Below, piece after piece: positions 27,872 through 36,305 of a stretch of 64,000 nt of DNA. Made by a program: the position numbers and the translations under genes. The DNA lies in assembly GCF_001936595.1 (NCBI RefSeq), contig NZ_MLBG01000013.1, positions 1-64,000 of the forward strand, read 5' to 3'. The notes below the pieces were generated by a model. It searched no databases. It was not told the origin of the DNA and saw only the letters and a program-made list of their open reading frames with translations. Origin of the DNA: Desulfovibrio sp. DV. Lineage in GTDB: Bacteria > Desulfobacterota > Desulfovibrionia > Desulfovibrionales > Desulfovibrionaceae. Within the stretch, counting starts at the first letter, position 1. Each line of letters starts with the position of its first letter.

Positions 27872-28309
27872 ATGAATGCCCAGTCCCGAACGGACGCGCC
27901 GGTGGGCGTGGTGGTCGTCACCCACACCGATTACGGCTCGCGGCTCATTGCCGCAGCGGAATTTATCCTGGGCCCCCAGGAGTTCTGCCAGGCCGTCAGC
28001 GTCGATCTCACCAAGGCCGTGGATGAGACGCTTACGGCGCTCAAGGCCGCCATCAAGGAAACCGACCAGGGCGGCGGGGTGCTCATCCTCACCGACATGT
28101 TCGGCGGCACGCCCACCAATATGAGCCTGTCCCTTCTGGGAACGTGCCGGCTGGAAGTGCTCACCGGCGTCAATCTGCCCATGCTGATCAAGATCCTCGG
28201 CTCCCGGACCAAGCCCCTGGAGGCCCTGGCGGTCGAGGCCAAGCAGGCCGGTTGCCAGGGTATCGTCGTGGCCGGCGAAGTGCTGCGCAAAAAGGTGGCA
28301 GAGGGTTAG
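27872..28309 (+). CDS. Mannose-family PTS enzyme IIA
   Basis: A 145-aa EIIA-Man domain protein. The phospho-His is His18 in VVVTHTDYG, and LTDMFGGTPTN is the conserved active-site loop. ATG 27872 is chosen (AGGGA at 27858-27862); an in-frame TTG at 27866 is less likely. IIB follows after 2 nt, then IIC. Together with ptsN and rapZ this looks like a regulatory or incomplete PTS, since no IID, HPr or EI gene is present here. Confidence 0.9.
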   Translation: MNAQSRTDAPVGVVVVTHTDYGSRLIAAAEFILGPQEFCQAVSVDLTKAVDETLTALKAAIKETDQGGGVLILTDMFGGTPTNMSLSLLGTCRLEVLTGVNLPMLIKILGSRTKPLEALAVEAKQAGCQGIVVAGEVLRKKVAEG

Positions 28310-28311
28310 CC

Positions 28312-28773
28312 ATGGCGTTCGTGCGCGTCGACAACCGCCTCGTGCACGGCCAGATCATCGAAACCTGGCTGCCGTTCACCCATGCCCGCATGATTGTGGT
28401 GGTCAACGACGAGCTGGCCGCCGATCACCTGCGCCAGGAAATCATGTCCCTGGCCATTCCCGCCGGCGTGGAGATCGTGTTTTTGGCCGTTGCCGATCTG
28501 GCCGCCTATTTCTCCCGCACCCCGCTTGACATCAGCGACGCGCTGATCCTTTTTTCCAACTGCCGCGACGCCCAGGCCGCCTATGAGCAGGGTTTCGATT
28601 ATTTGAGCCTCAACCTCGGCAATCTCCATTACGCCCCGGGCAAACGCCAGGTCTGCCCCCACGTGGCCCTGTCCAAGGAAGACGAATCCTGCCTGGATTT
28701 CTTGCGGGACAGAGGCGTGCGCCTGGATTACCGCTGCCTGCCGGGTGACCCGGCCCAGCTGCGTACGGCCTGA
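28312..28773 (+). CDS. Mannose-family PTS enzyme IIB
   Basis: A 153-aa EIIB-Man/Sor domain protein. The phospho-His is His12 in VRVDNRLVHGQ. The start ATG 28312 lies 2 nt after the IIA stop, giving coupled translation. It would pass phosphate from IIA to a sugar carried by IIC/IID, if a IID exists elsewhere. Confidence 0.9.
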   Translation: MAFVRVDNRLVHGQIIETWLPFTHARMIVVVNDELAADHLRQEIMSLAIPAGVEIVFLAVADLAAYFSRTPLDISDALILFSNCRDAQAAYEQGFDYLSLNLGNLHYAPGKRQVCPHVALSKEDESCLDFLRDRGVRLDYRCLPGDPAQLRTA

Positions 28774-28878
28774 TGGTGCAGGCTGCATGATCAGGAATTG
28801 CAGGAACGGCGGAATGGGGCTAGAGTTGCTGCTTGCGTTTCCTGGCCATAACGTTTCCTTGCAGGCGAGACACATGCC

Positions 28879-29570
28879 ATGACCCATCAGGCCGATATCC
28901 TGCTCCACGTCCTTGGCGTCGCTTTTTTTTTGTCCTTTTCTCGTCGTTTCGCTTTGCCGTAAACGCGGCCCTGCTGGAACGGCCGCTGCTTATCGGCTGC
29001 TTCTGGGCCGCCTGCCAGGGTGATCTCCAGGCGACGCTCAACCTGTGCATCTTCTACGAGCTGTTCTGGCTCGACGGCATCCCGGCCGGCACCATCATTC
29101 CGCCAAACGCCGCCGCCGCCACGCTGGCCGGCCTGTCGCTCATGCATGTCTTTTCCCTTTCCACCCCGGCCGAGGCCTTGTGCGTGGCTGCCGCCACCTC
29201 GGTCCTGGCCCGGCTGTTCTCGGCCCTGGAAGGGGCGCAGCGGGTGGTGGAGAACATTGTTTTTTCCCGGTACACGGCGGCCCGCCAGCGCCAGCGCGCC
29301 CCCATCGAGCCCGGACGCCTCATCCGGCGGGCCCTGGTCAACATGGCCGTCATGCAGGGCGTGACGTTTAGTGCGGCCCTGGCCGGGCTGATCGCCATTT
29401 TTTCCGTGGCCCTGCCGGTGGTGTGGCCCTATCTGGCCTCGTCCAAGGCCACCTGGGGCCAGCTCTGGATTCTCGGCAGCCTCGGGGCGGTCCTTTCCCT
29501 GCGCTACCGCCCGGCCTACGTGACCCTGGCCGGGGGCATGGGCGCGGCCGTTCTCTGGCGTTTTTTCTAG
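28879..29570 (+). CDS. Mannose-family PTS enzyme IIC, reading frame broken at a T9 run
   Basis: A multi-pass membrane permease subunit. Frame 1 from ATG 28879 (AGGCGAG upstream) gives MTHQADILLHVLGVAFFL and then reaches a stop at about 28960. The remaining 200 residues (ERPLLIGCFWAACQGD, then ELFWLDGIPAGTIIPPNAAAA and several membrane helices, normal for EIIC-Man) are in the -1 frame. The switch falls at nine T (28923-28931). One extra T would join both parts into a 230-aa IIC. An alternative is a start inside the second frame, such as TTG 28833, but it has no ribosome site and gives a non-family N-terminus. So this is an error, a slippage site or a pseudogene. Confidence 0.7.
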
Positions 29571-29738
29571 CCCTTTTTCACAAGTTCCGGCCGTGGCCGG
29601 ATGGGCGCGGACGCAAAAAAGACACCGCCGGCCGGGGATTTGACTTGGCAAGACACTGGTTTTGGGATATTATTCACAAGTTTTAAATGCGGAGCCGACC
29701 CGCCAGGGTCTTCGAAAAACCACCAGGAGGAAAAGAGT

Positions 29739-30659
29739 ATGTCCGTTTACGTGGTTGGTCACAAAAACCCGGATACCGATTCCGTTGCCGCCGCCATTGC
29801 CGTGGCTGATCTCATGAACAAGTCCCAGGGCATGGGCGCCATCGCCGCCGCCCAGGGTCCCCTGAACCCGGAAAGCGCCTTCGTTCTTGAGAAGTTCGGC
29901 GTGGCCGCTCCGGAAATCATCACCGATGCCACCGATAAAAAGATCATCCTGGTCGACCACTCCGATCTGGCTCAGAGCCTGGACAACCTGTCCAAGGGCG
30001 AGCTGATCGGCATCTACGACCACCACAAGCTCGGCGACGTGTCCACCCCCAATCCCCTGGACATCCTGGTCAAGCCCGTCGGCTGCTCCTGCACCGTGGT
30101 CAAGATGATGTACGACTGCGCCAAGGTGGAGATCTCCAAGCCCATGGCCGGCATCATGCTGTGCGCCATCCTGTCCGACACCGTCATGTTCAAGTCGCCC
30201 ACCTGCACCCCGGCTGACAAAGCCGCTGTCGAAGCCCTGGCCAAGATCGCCGGCGTTTCCGACACCATGGGCCTTGGCGTCGAGATGTTCAAGGTGAAGT
30301 CCGCCGTCGGCGGCACCCCCGCCCGCGACTTGGTCTTCCGCGACTACAAGGACTTCGACATGGGCGGCAAAAAGATCGGCATCGGCCAGCTCGAAGTGGT
30401 CGATCTGTCCATCCTTGAGCCGGTCAAGGCCGACCTATTGGCCGAGTGCAAGAAGGTCAAGGCTGATGGCCGCCACAGCGTCTTCCTGCTTCTGACGGAC
30501 ATCATGAAGGAAGGTTCCGAGATGCTGATCGTCTCCGACGATCCGAGCTACGTGACCAAGGCCTTCGGCGTCGAAGTGAAGGGCGACTCTGTGTGGCTTG
30601 ACGGCGTGCTGTCCCGCAAAAAGCAGGTCGTGCCGCCGTTCGAAAAGGCTTTCGCCTAA
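29739..30659 (+). CDS. ppaC: Manganese-dependent inorganic pyrophosphatase
   Basis: A 306-aa family II pyrophosphatase of the DHH superfamily. The motifs are clear: GHKNPDTDS, the DHS and DHH metal-site segments (VDHSD, YDHHKLGD), and the C-terminal DHHA2 domain with SRKKQ. In sulfate reducers it pulls sulfate activation by removing PPi. AGGAGG (29725-29730) precedes ATG 29739. A terminator follows. Confidence 0.96.
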   Translation: MSVYVVGHKNPDTDSVAAAIAVADLMNKSQGMGAIAAAQGPLNPESAFVLEKFGVAAPEIITDATDKKIILVDHSDLAQSLDNLSKGELIGIYDHHKLGDVSTPNPLDILVKPVGCSCTVVKMMYDCAKVEISKPMAGIMLCAILSDTVMFKSPTCTPADKAAVEALAKIAGVSDTMGLGVEMFKVKSAVGGTPARDLVFRDYKDFDMGGKKIGIGQLEVVDLSILEPVKADLLAECKKVKADGRHSVFLLLTDIMKEGSEMLIVSDDPSYVTKAFGVEVKGDSVWLDGVLSRKKQVVPPFEKAFA

Positions 30660-30680
30660 GTCCTTTGGCGTAAACGCGCA

Positions 30681-30714
30681 AAAGGGAGCGGTTTTCGGAC
30701 CGCTCCCTTTTTTT
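30681..30714 (+). terminator. Terminator of ppaC, probably bidirectional
   Basis: AAAGGGAGCGG/CCGCTCCCTTT, an 11-bp stem (30681-30710), is followed by T (to 30714) on the plus strand and TTTTGCG on the minus strand, so it could also end the cooC transcript. Confidence 0.88.
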
Positions 30715-30828
30715 ATGGCGCGTGTCTCCTGCCGCGCCCATGATCGTATCTGCGCGTTTATGGAGAAATAGGAGTGTTCCCGGCGGCTGCCGCGATACTG
30801 CGCAGACGCGATGGCTGCGGGCAGGACA

Positions 30829-31614
30829 TCACTCGCCCAGGCCGGCCAGCAGGGCGGCGCAGGCGGCATCGGCCGTGGCCACCTCGGGCAGGGACAGGAC
30901 GCTGCCGTCTCGGGCCTGGCGCTTGGCCAGTCCGGCCAGGGACGGCACCGCCACCAGGACCGACGGCAACCCGGGCAGGGCCGGCAACTCGCCAAGGGCT
31001 GCCGCGTCGCAGCCGGTCACCGCCAGGATCTGGCGGGTGAGCCCCAGTTCCCGGGCCATGGCCGATACCCGGGCGGCCACGGCCAGGGAGCGCAGCGAGG
31101 CCTGGCTGACCACCACCAGGCTGTCCACATCGCGCACCGTCCCCCGGCCCAGATGCTCCACGCCGGCTTCGCAATCAACCAGGGTGTCCATGTCGCCGGC
31201 CGTCAGGACATGGGCGATGACCGCCTGGAGCAGGTGCCCGGCTGCGCAGGCGCAGCCGCTCCCGCCCCCGGACACCCCGCCCATGACCAGCAGCCGTTTT
31301 TTCCCCAGCCGCCCGCCAAAACACGGCCCGTCGCCAACCGGTACGGCCACGCTCACCTCCCCGGGCAGATCGTCCACCCGTGGCGTGAGATTGAGATAGA
31401 CCCCGTCGCCGATACGCTGGCGCACGAGCGATTCGCGTTGGGCCAGGGCTTTGGGCAGGGCGTCCTCCGGCAGACCGCAGGCCGAGCCCAGGGACAGGGC
31501 CGTGTCGGCATCGATCAAAACCACATCCCGGCCCAAGCGGGCCAGATAGTCGCCCAGAAGCGCCGCCAGCGTGGTTTTGCCGACGCCGCCTTTACCGGCA
31601 AAAGCGATCTTCAT
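30829..31614 (-). CDS. cooC: CO dehydrogenase nickel-insertion ATPase
   Basis: A 261-aa MinD/NifH-like P-loop ATPase that inserts nickel into CooS. The deviant Walker motif is AGKGGVGKTT (residues 6-15), and a CxC metal site is at Cys121/Cys123 (GCACAAG). It starts 11 nt after the cooS stop in the same operon. CooF, CooJ and CooT are not found nearby. Confidence 0.92.
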   Translation of the reverse strand: MKIAFAGKGGVGKTTLAALLGDYLARLGRDVVLIDADTALSLGSACGLPEDALPKALAQRESLVRQRIGDGVYLNLTPRVDDLPGEVSVAVPVGDGPCFGGRLGKKRLLVMGGVSGGGSGCACAAGHLLQAVIAHVLTAGDMDTLVDCEAGVEHLGRGTVRDVDSLVVVSQASLRSLAVAARVSAMARELGLTRQILAVTGCDAAALGELPALPGLPSVLVAVPSLAGLAKRQARDGSVLSLPEVATADAACAALLAGLGE

Positions 31615-31625
31615 ACCTGTCCCGC

Positions 31626-33536
31626 CTAGGAATAAACCGTGCCGTCATACCGGTCATTGAGGCCAAGGGCCAGCCGTTTGGCGGTGATGCGCCGGCTGAT
31701 GACGGCTGCCGCCTTGACCGGGTCCGGCTCGACCACGAAGTGTGCGCCAAAGACGTCTTCCAGACCGCCAAGGGCCAGCTTGGTCACCAGTTCGCTGCCA
31801 AGGATGTTGGGGGGCAGGCCCAGGTGGGTCATGACGCCGCTGGCCACGGCATACAGGCCGATGGCGGCGGCTTTTTCCGAATACCATTCCGGCGCGCTGG
31901 CCGCCACGGGCAGATCGGATATATCGACGCCCAGGGCATCGGCCAACAGGGCGCACAGAGCCAGAATCCGGGAGTTGTCCACACAGCTGCCCACATGGAG
32001 CACCGGCGGCAAATCGAAGCGGCCGCAAAACTCGGCCAGACCGACCCCGGCCTGCTCCAGTCCGTCCATGGTCATAAGCCCGGCCTTGCCCATGGCCACT
32101 GTGGCGCAGCCCGTGACCACCACCAGCACATCCTGTTTGATAAGCTCCCGGGCCAGACCGACCAGCAGGCCGTCGTGGGGCAGCTTGGGATTGTTGCAGC
32201 CGACAATGCCGACCACCCCGCGCACCAGGCCGATCTTGACCGCGGCCAGCAGCGGTTCGGCCGAACCGCCCAGGGCTTCGAGAATGGCCTCGTTGGAATA
32301 GCCGGTGCGAAGGCTCACCGGGGCAACCGGGATTTCCACCCGGGCTGCGTCGCGGCGGGGGAAGGCCTCGATGGCCAGGGTGACGGCCTGGAAAGCCATT
32401 TCCCGGGCGTTGCCGAGGGTGAATTCCAGGTGGGTGGCTCCGGGGAACTGGGCCTTCTCCGAGGTCGTGACAAACCGGGTATGGTAGCAGGCGGCGATCT
32501 GCACCAGGCTTGGCATGATGCATTGGTAGTCGGCCACGACCATTTCCACGGCCCCGGTGACCAGCGCCAGTTCGGTCATGAGGTGGTTGCCGGCCAGGGG
32601 CACGCCCTGGCGCATGAGCACCTCGTTGCCGGTGCAGCAAAGGCCGGCCACATTGATGCCTGCCGCGCCCACGGCCCGGGCCTTGGCCAGCATGGCCGGA
32701 TCGCGGGCCGCGGCCAGGATCATTTCCGAGACCACCGGACTGTGGCCGTGGACCAGGATGTTGACCTTGTCATCGGCCAGGACGCCGAGATTGGCTGCAA
32801 CGGTTGCCGGGCGCGGTGTGCCGAAAAGGACGTCGGAGAGCTCGGTGCCGATCATGGAGCCGCCCCAGCCGTCGGCCAGGGCCGTGCGGGCGGCGTGGAG
32901 ACAGATGGAGGTCGGGTCGCAGTCAACGCCCATATGGGTGCGGTGGAGCATTTCCACGCATTCCCGGTCGATGCCGCGCGGCGTGGTGCGGGTGGCCTGC
33001 CAGATGTCCCGGCGTTTTTGCGGTGCGCGGGAAAGCAGGGACAAAGCGTGGTTTCGAGTACCAAAATCCTTGAAAAAAACCTCGGCCAGGGCCTTGGCCT
33101 GGGCCGTGGTATCCAGGCCGGCCAGGTCAAGGCCGACCTCGGCGCAGAGTTTGGCGAGCTTTTGCGGGTCGCGCACGGCATACTCGGTGTTTTCACCCTG
33201 GCCCACGGCTTCCAGGACTTCCAGCAGATCGCGGCCATGGTCGGAGTGGGATGCCGCCCCGGCGGCAATGAACCGGCCGAAATTGCGGGCGACCGTCAGG
33301 TCGGCGTCGGCTCCGCAGACGCCAAGCGTGCGTTTGGGGCCTTTGGGGTTGATGCGGCAGGGGCCCATGACGCACTTGCTGCAGGTCAATCCCTGGTCGC
33401 AGAAGGTGCAGTGGGGCGTTTGCTCGGCCAGCCGGTCCCAGACCGTGGCAATGCCTTCTTCCCTGGCTTTATACAGCATCCGGCGGGCGTCTTCCCACTG
33501 GGACAGATCCTCGATGGTTCTCGTATCCTTGGCCAT
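31626..33536 (-). CDS. cooS: Anaerobic carbon-monoxide dehydrogenase, catalytic subunit
   Basis: A 636-aa Ni-Fe CODH that interconverts CO and CO2, cytosolic or membrane-associated through a ferredoxin partner. The N-terminal D/B-cluster cysteines are at 43-60 (HCTFCDQGLTCSKCVMGPC). The C-cluster ligands lie in the HGHSP, GLCCTGNE, GCNNP, TGCAT and HVGSCVDNS segments. ATG 33536 has AGGAGG just upstream; the frame extends to 33584. A CooA box lies about 92 nt upstream. No acetyl-CoA synthase genes are next to it, so it is probably a monofunctional CODH. Confidence 0.97.
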   Translation of the reverse strand: MAKDTRTIEDLSQWEDARRMLYKAREEGIATVWDRLAEQTPHCTFCDQGLTCSKCVMGPCRINPKGPKRTLGVCGADADLTVARNFGRFIAAGAASHSDHGRDLLEVLEAVGQGENTEYAVRDPQKLAKLCAEVGLDLAGLDTTAQAKALAEVFFKDFGTRNHALSLLSRAPQKRRDIWQATRTTPRGIDRECVEMLHRTHMGVDCDPTSICLHAARTALADGWGGSMIGTELSDVLFGTPRPATVAANLGVLADDKVNILVHGHSPVVSEMILAAARDPAMLAKARAVGAAGINVAGLCCTGNEVLMRQGVPLAGNHLMTELALVTGAVEMVVADYQCIMPSLVQIAACYHTRFVTTSEKAQFPGATHLEFTLGNAREMAFQAVTLAIEAFPRRDAARVEIPVAPVSLRTGYSNEAILEALGGSAEPLLAAVKIGLVRGVVGIVGCNNPKLPHDGLLVGLARELIKQDVLVVVTGCATVAMGKAGLMTMDGLEQAGVGLAEFCGRFDLPPVLHVGSCVDNSRILALCALLADALGVDISDLPVAASAPEWYSEKAAAIGLYAVASGVMTHLGLPPNILGSELVTKLALGGLEDVFGAHFVVEPDPVKAAAVISRRITAKRLALGLNDRYDGTVYS

Positions 33537-33627
33537 GCCATCCTCCTGGTTTGCCCGGCCGGGCGGGAAGCACCGGCGGAACATGCGGACGTTTGGCCTG
33601 GGTTACGATTTCGAGGCAGGGGGTGTC

Positions 33628-33643
33628 TGTCAGATTGCCGACA
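33628..33643 (-). promoter_or_regulatory. CooA-type operator upstream of cooS
   Basis: TGTCA-N6-CGACA (plus strand), the pattern of CO-responsive CooA sites in Rhodospirillum. It is 92 nt upstream of the cooS ATG and 7 nt beyond the 3' end of the cooA-like gene. Its placement fits an activator site for cooSC. Confidence 0.72.
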
Positions 33644-33649
33644 AAGGCG

Positions 33650-34300
33650 CTATGAATCAGCCAGGGCGGCCAGGGCGGCGAAGTCGGGGATGCAGATAAC
33701 ACCCCGGGCGCGCATCTCGATGATCCCTTCGCGCTCCAGGGTATTGAGCAGCGAGGAGACGGTCTGGCGGGAGGAGCCGACAATGGTGGCCAGTTGTTCG
33801 ACATTGAGGCCATGGGCAAAGCACAGGATGTGCTCATCCCCGGCATTGGCCCGCTCGGCTTCGTAGAGCAGGAGCTGGATTAAGCGTTTTCGCACGTCGA
33901 AAAAGGCCAGCCCGTCGATGACCGAGAAGGCGTGGGAGAGCAGGTCGCCAAGAACCTTGACCATGGAGGTGGTGAGCGCCGGCATGGCGGTGAGAAAACG
34001 GCGTACGGTTTTCATGTCGGCCACAAGCAGGGTGAGGTCGTCCAGGGCCTCGACAAAGGCCCGGGTGTGGGTGGTGTAGACGTCGCCGGCATCCAGGATG
34101 GCCATGGTGAATTCCTTGTCCCGGTAGGCCAGGTAGACCCTGGCCCGGCCCCTGGCCACAATAAACAGGCTGTTTTGTTTTTCGCGGGGAGCGAAAACCT
34201 GAGCTGTCTTGGGGTATTTGCGGGAGACAAAGGCGGCGCGCACCAAAGCGAACTCGGGCTGGTCCAGTTCGCGCAGCAGGTCGGAATCGGTCAGGCGCAT
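33650..34300 (-). CDS. cooA: CooA-like Crp/Fnr-family CO-sensing regulator
   Basis: A 216-aa CRP/FNR-fold activator with an N-terminal effector domain, a long dimer helix and a C-terminal HTH (VEQLATIVGSSRQTVSSLLN). In R. rubrum CooA the heme is held by Cys75, His77 and Pro2. Here the matching segment is DVYTTH: the distal His is kept (His78), Cys is Thr76, and no Pro2 is present. So it may bind heme in a different way or respond differently. It begins 4 nt after the HD-GYP gene stop without a clear ribosome site, which suggests coupled translation. It lies upstream of cooSC and a matching operator. Confidence 0.82.
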   Translation of the reverse strand: MRLTDSDLLRELDQPEFALVRAAFVSRKYPKTAQVFAPREKQNSLFIVARGRARVYLAYRDKEFTMAILDAGDVYTTHTRAFVEALDDLTLLVADMKTVRRFLTAMPALTTSMVKVLGDLLSHAFSVIDGLAFFDVRKRLIQLLLYEAERANAGDEHILCFAHGLNVEQLATIVGSSRQTVSSLLNTLEREGIIEMRARGVICIPDFAALAALADS

Positions 34301-34304
34301 GGCG

Positions 34305-35714
34305 TCAGTAGCGCACGGTACCCGTGGCGATGGCGTCATGGGCGGCATCGACGGCGTCCGGGTCAAAGGCCGTGCCCTTGTGCCGGGCCAGCTCGGCCAG
34401 GGCAGCCTCCACGCCAAGGGCCGGGCGGTAGGGGCGGTTGGAGGCCATGGCATCCAGGACGTCGGCCACGGCCAGGATGCGGGCCTCGATGCCAAGGGCC
34501 GAGGCGTCCAGGCCCCGGGGGTAGCCCGAGCCGTCCAGGCGTTCGTGATGGCACAGCACGATTTCGGCCACAGGCCAGGGGAAGTCGATGTCCTTTAAAA
34601 TTTCGTAGCCGGTGGTGGCGTGCTGCTTCATGAATTCCCATTCCAGCCCGACAAGGCGCCCGGGCTTGCACAGGTAACGCACGGGCACGCTGATTTTGCC
34701 GATGTCGTGGAGCTGGCCGGCCACCCGGATTCCCTCCACGGTGTCCTCGGGCAGTTTGAGGCTGCGGGCCATGGCGGCGGCCAGCCGGGCCACGGAATCC
34801 TGGTGGCCGGCCGTGTAGGGGTCGCGGAAACGCACGGTGGTGGACAGGGATTTGACGGTCTGGTGGAAGAGCGCCCGGGTCCGCTTGAGGGTTTGGCGCA
34901 GGGCTTCCTGGGACTGGCGGCGCTGGGTGACGTCCTCCATGGAGCCTTCATAGAGGATCACCGAGCCGTCGCCGCCGCGAACGGCCCTGGCCTGGATGGA
35001 CACCCAGATACGCTGGCCGTCGGCCCGGGACAATTCGGATTCCATGGCCCGCACCACGCCTGTTTCCGCCAGGGCGGCGTGGAGAAACTGCCGGTCCTCG
35101 GGACGCACGAAGACACTGGCGGCCTCATCTCCCCGGGTGGTGAGCCCCTGGGGGGAGTCGTAGCCGAGCATCCGGGCCAGGGCTCCGTTGACCGTGACAA
35201 AGCGGCCGGCCGGGGTCATCTGGAACAGGCCTTCCACCGCGTGTTCGAAAATGATGCGGTATTTTTCCTCGGCTTCGCTCAAGGCCCAGCTGGTGCTTTT
35301 TTCTTCGGTGACGTCGCGCAAAAAACCGATATAAAAAAGGTCGCCCCCCGGGGAAACGGTGCGGTGGGCCGATTCTTCGATCCAAAGGACAAAGCCGTCG
35401 CGGCAGATGGCCTGATAGCGCCGGCCTGTGACCGAGCCGGAGGCGGCCAGATCGTGCAACACGGCGTCCCGGGTGGTCGGGTCGAGATAGAATTGTTCCG
35501 GGATGGCAGCCATGGCGGCCAGAAAGGCGGCTGGATCGGGATAACCGAAAAGGACGGCCATGGCGGTGTTGACTTCCAGAAAGGAACCGTCCACAGCCCG
35601 CAGATATACGGCCAGGGGGACGTCGTGAAAGAGCAGCGAGCTGGCGTCGGCCATGGCGTCATCGACCCGGGCGGAGGAACTGGCTGGCGCGGCGGCCTCG
35701 TCGGATGCTGCCAT
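34305..35714 (-). CDS. PAS-PAS-HD-GYP cyclic-di-GMP phosphodiesterase
   Basis: A 469-aa cytosolic signal protein with two PAS domains (about 25-140 and 150-270) and an HD-GYP domain (about 285-460). The metal site HDIGK and the HHERLDGSGYPRGL motif are intact, so hydrolysis of c-di-GMP is expected. It follows the receiver gene by 2 nt and precedes the cooA-like gene, all minus strand. It lacks its own receiver domain, so the neighbour may act as one. Confidence 0.9.
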   Translation of the reverse strand: MAASDEAAAPASSSARVDDAMADASSLLFHDVPLAVYLRAVDGSFLEVNTAMAVLFGYPDPAAFLAAMAAIPEQFYLDPTTRDAVLHDLAASGSVTGRRYQAICRDGFVLWIEESAHRTVSPGGDLFYIGFLRDVTEEKSTSWALSEAEEKYRIIFEHAVEGLFQMTPAGRFVTVNGALARMLGYDSPQGLTTRGDEAASVFVRPEDRQFLHAALAETGVVRAMESELSRADGQRIWVSIQARAVRGGDGSVILYEGSMEDVTQRRQSQEALRQTLKRTRALFHQTVKSLSTTVRFRDPYTAGHQDSVARLAAAMARSLKLPEDTVEGIRVAGQLHDIGKISVPVRYLCKPGRLVGLEWEFMKQHATTGYEILKDIDFPWPVAEIVLCHHERLDGSGYPRGLDASALGIEARILAVADVLDAMASNRPYRPALGVEAALAELARHKGTAFDPDAVDAAHDAIATGTVRY

Positions 35715-35716
35715 GG

Positions 35717-36082
35717 TCAGCCGATAAAGCGGCGCACCACAGCCACGAGACTGGCCGGCTCAAACGGTTTGACAACCCAGCCCGAGGCTCCGGCGGCCAC
35801 GGCTTTATCCCGAAGCGGCCGCTGGGATTCGGTGGTCAGCACCAGGACCGGGGTGAAGCGCGTATCCGTGCGGGCGCGCAGATGGGCGAGCAGTTCAATC
35901 CCGCCGATATTGGGCATATTGATGTCGGTGATGACCATGTCGAATTCCCCGGAAACCTTGTCCAGGGCGTCCGCCCCGTCCACGGCTTCGACCACGTCGA
36001 AACCGGCCTGGCGCAGGGCTTGGGAGACCAGGGTTCGCACACTTTCGGAGTCGTCAACGGTTAAAATACGCTTCTCGGCCAT
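35717..36082 (-). CDS. Single-domain response regulator (CheY-like)
   Basis: A 121-aa receiver. The acidic pair is in TVDDSES, the phospho-Asp is in MVITDINMPN, the Thr in VLTTES and the Lys in VVKPFE. AAGGAG is 6 nt from ATG 36082. It forms an operon with the HD-GYP gene, and the two probably work as a split RpfG-like module. Confidence 0.9.
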   Translation of the reverse strand: MAEKRILTVDDSESVRTLVSQALRQAGFDVVEAVDGADALDKVSGEFDMVITDINMPNIGGIELLAHLRARTDTRFTPVLVLTTESQRPLRDKAVAAGASGWVVKPFEPASLVAVVRRFIG

Positions 36083-36305
36083 TACTGCTCCTTGCCGGCC
36101 CTGCCTTCGAGGCTTATCATAGCAGACAATATGAAGCATCGAAACCCTTGGCAAGCCTCCACGGTCGATTGGGACAGTCGCCGACGGACGGGCCGGTGGT
36201 AGCGGCATCGTCGCGTGGACAGGTCGGGTATGGCTGTGTTATCGCTGACGCCTTATACAACCCACGGGCCGCCTCGGCCCCATCCGTCCTCCGGAGGACT
36301 CTAGT

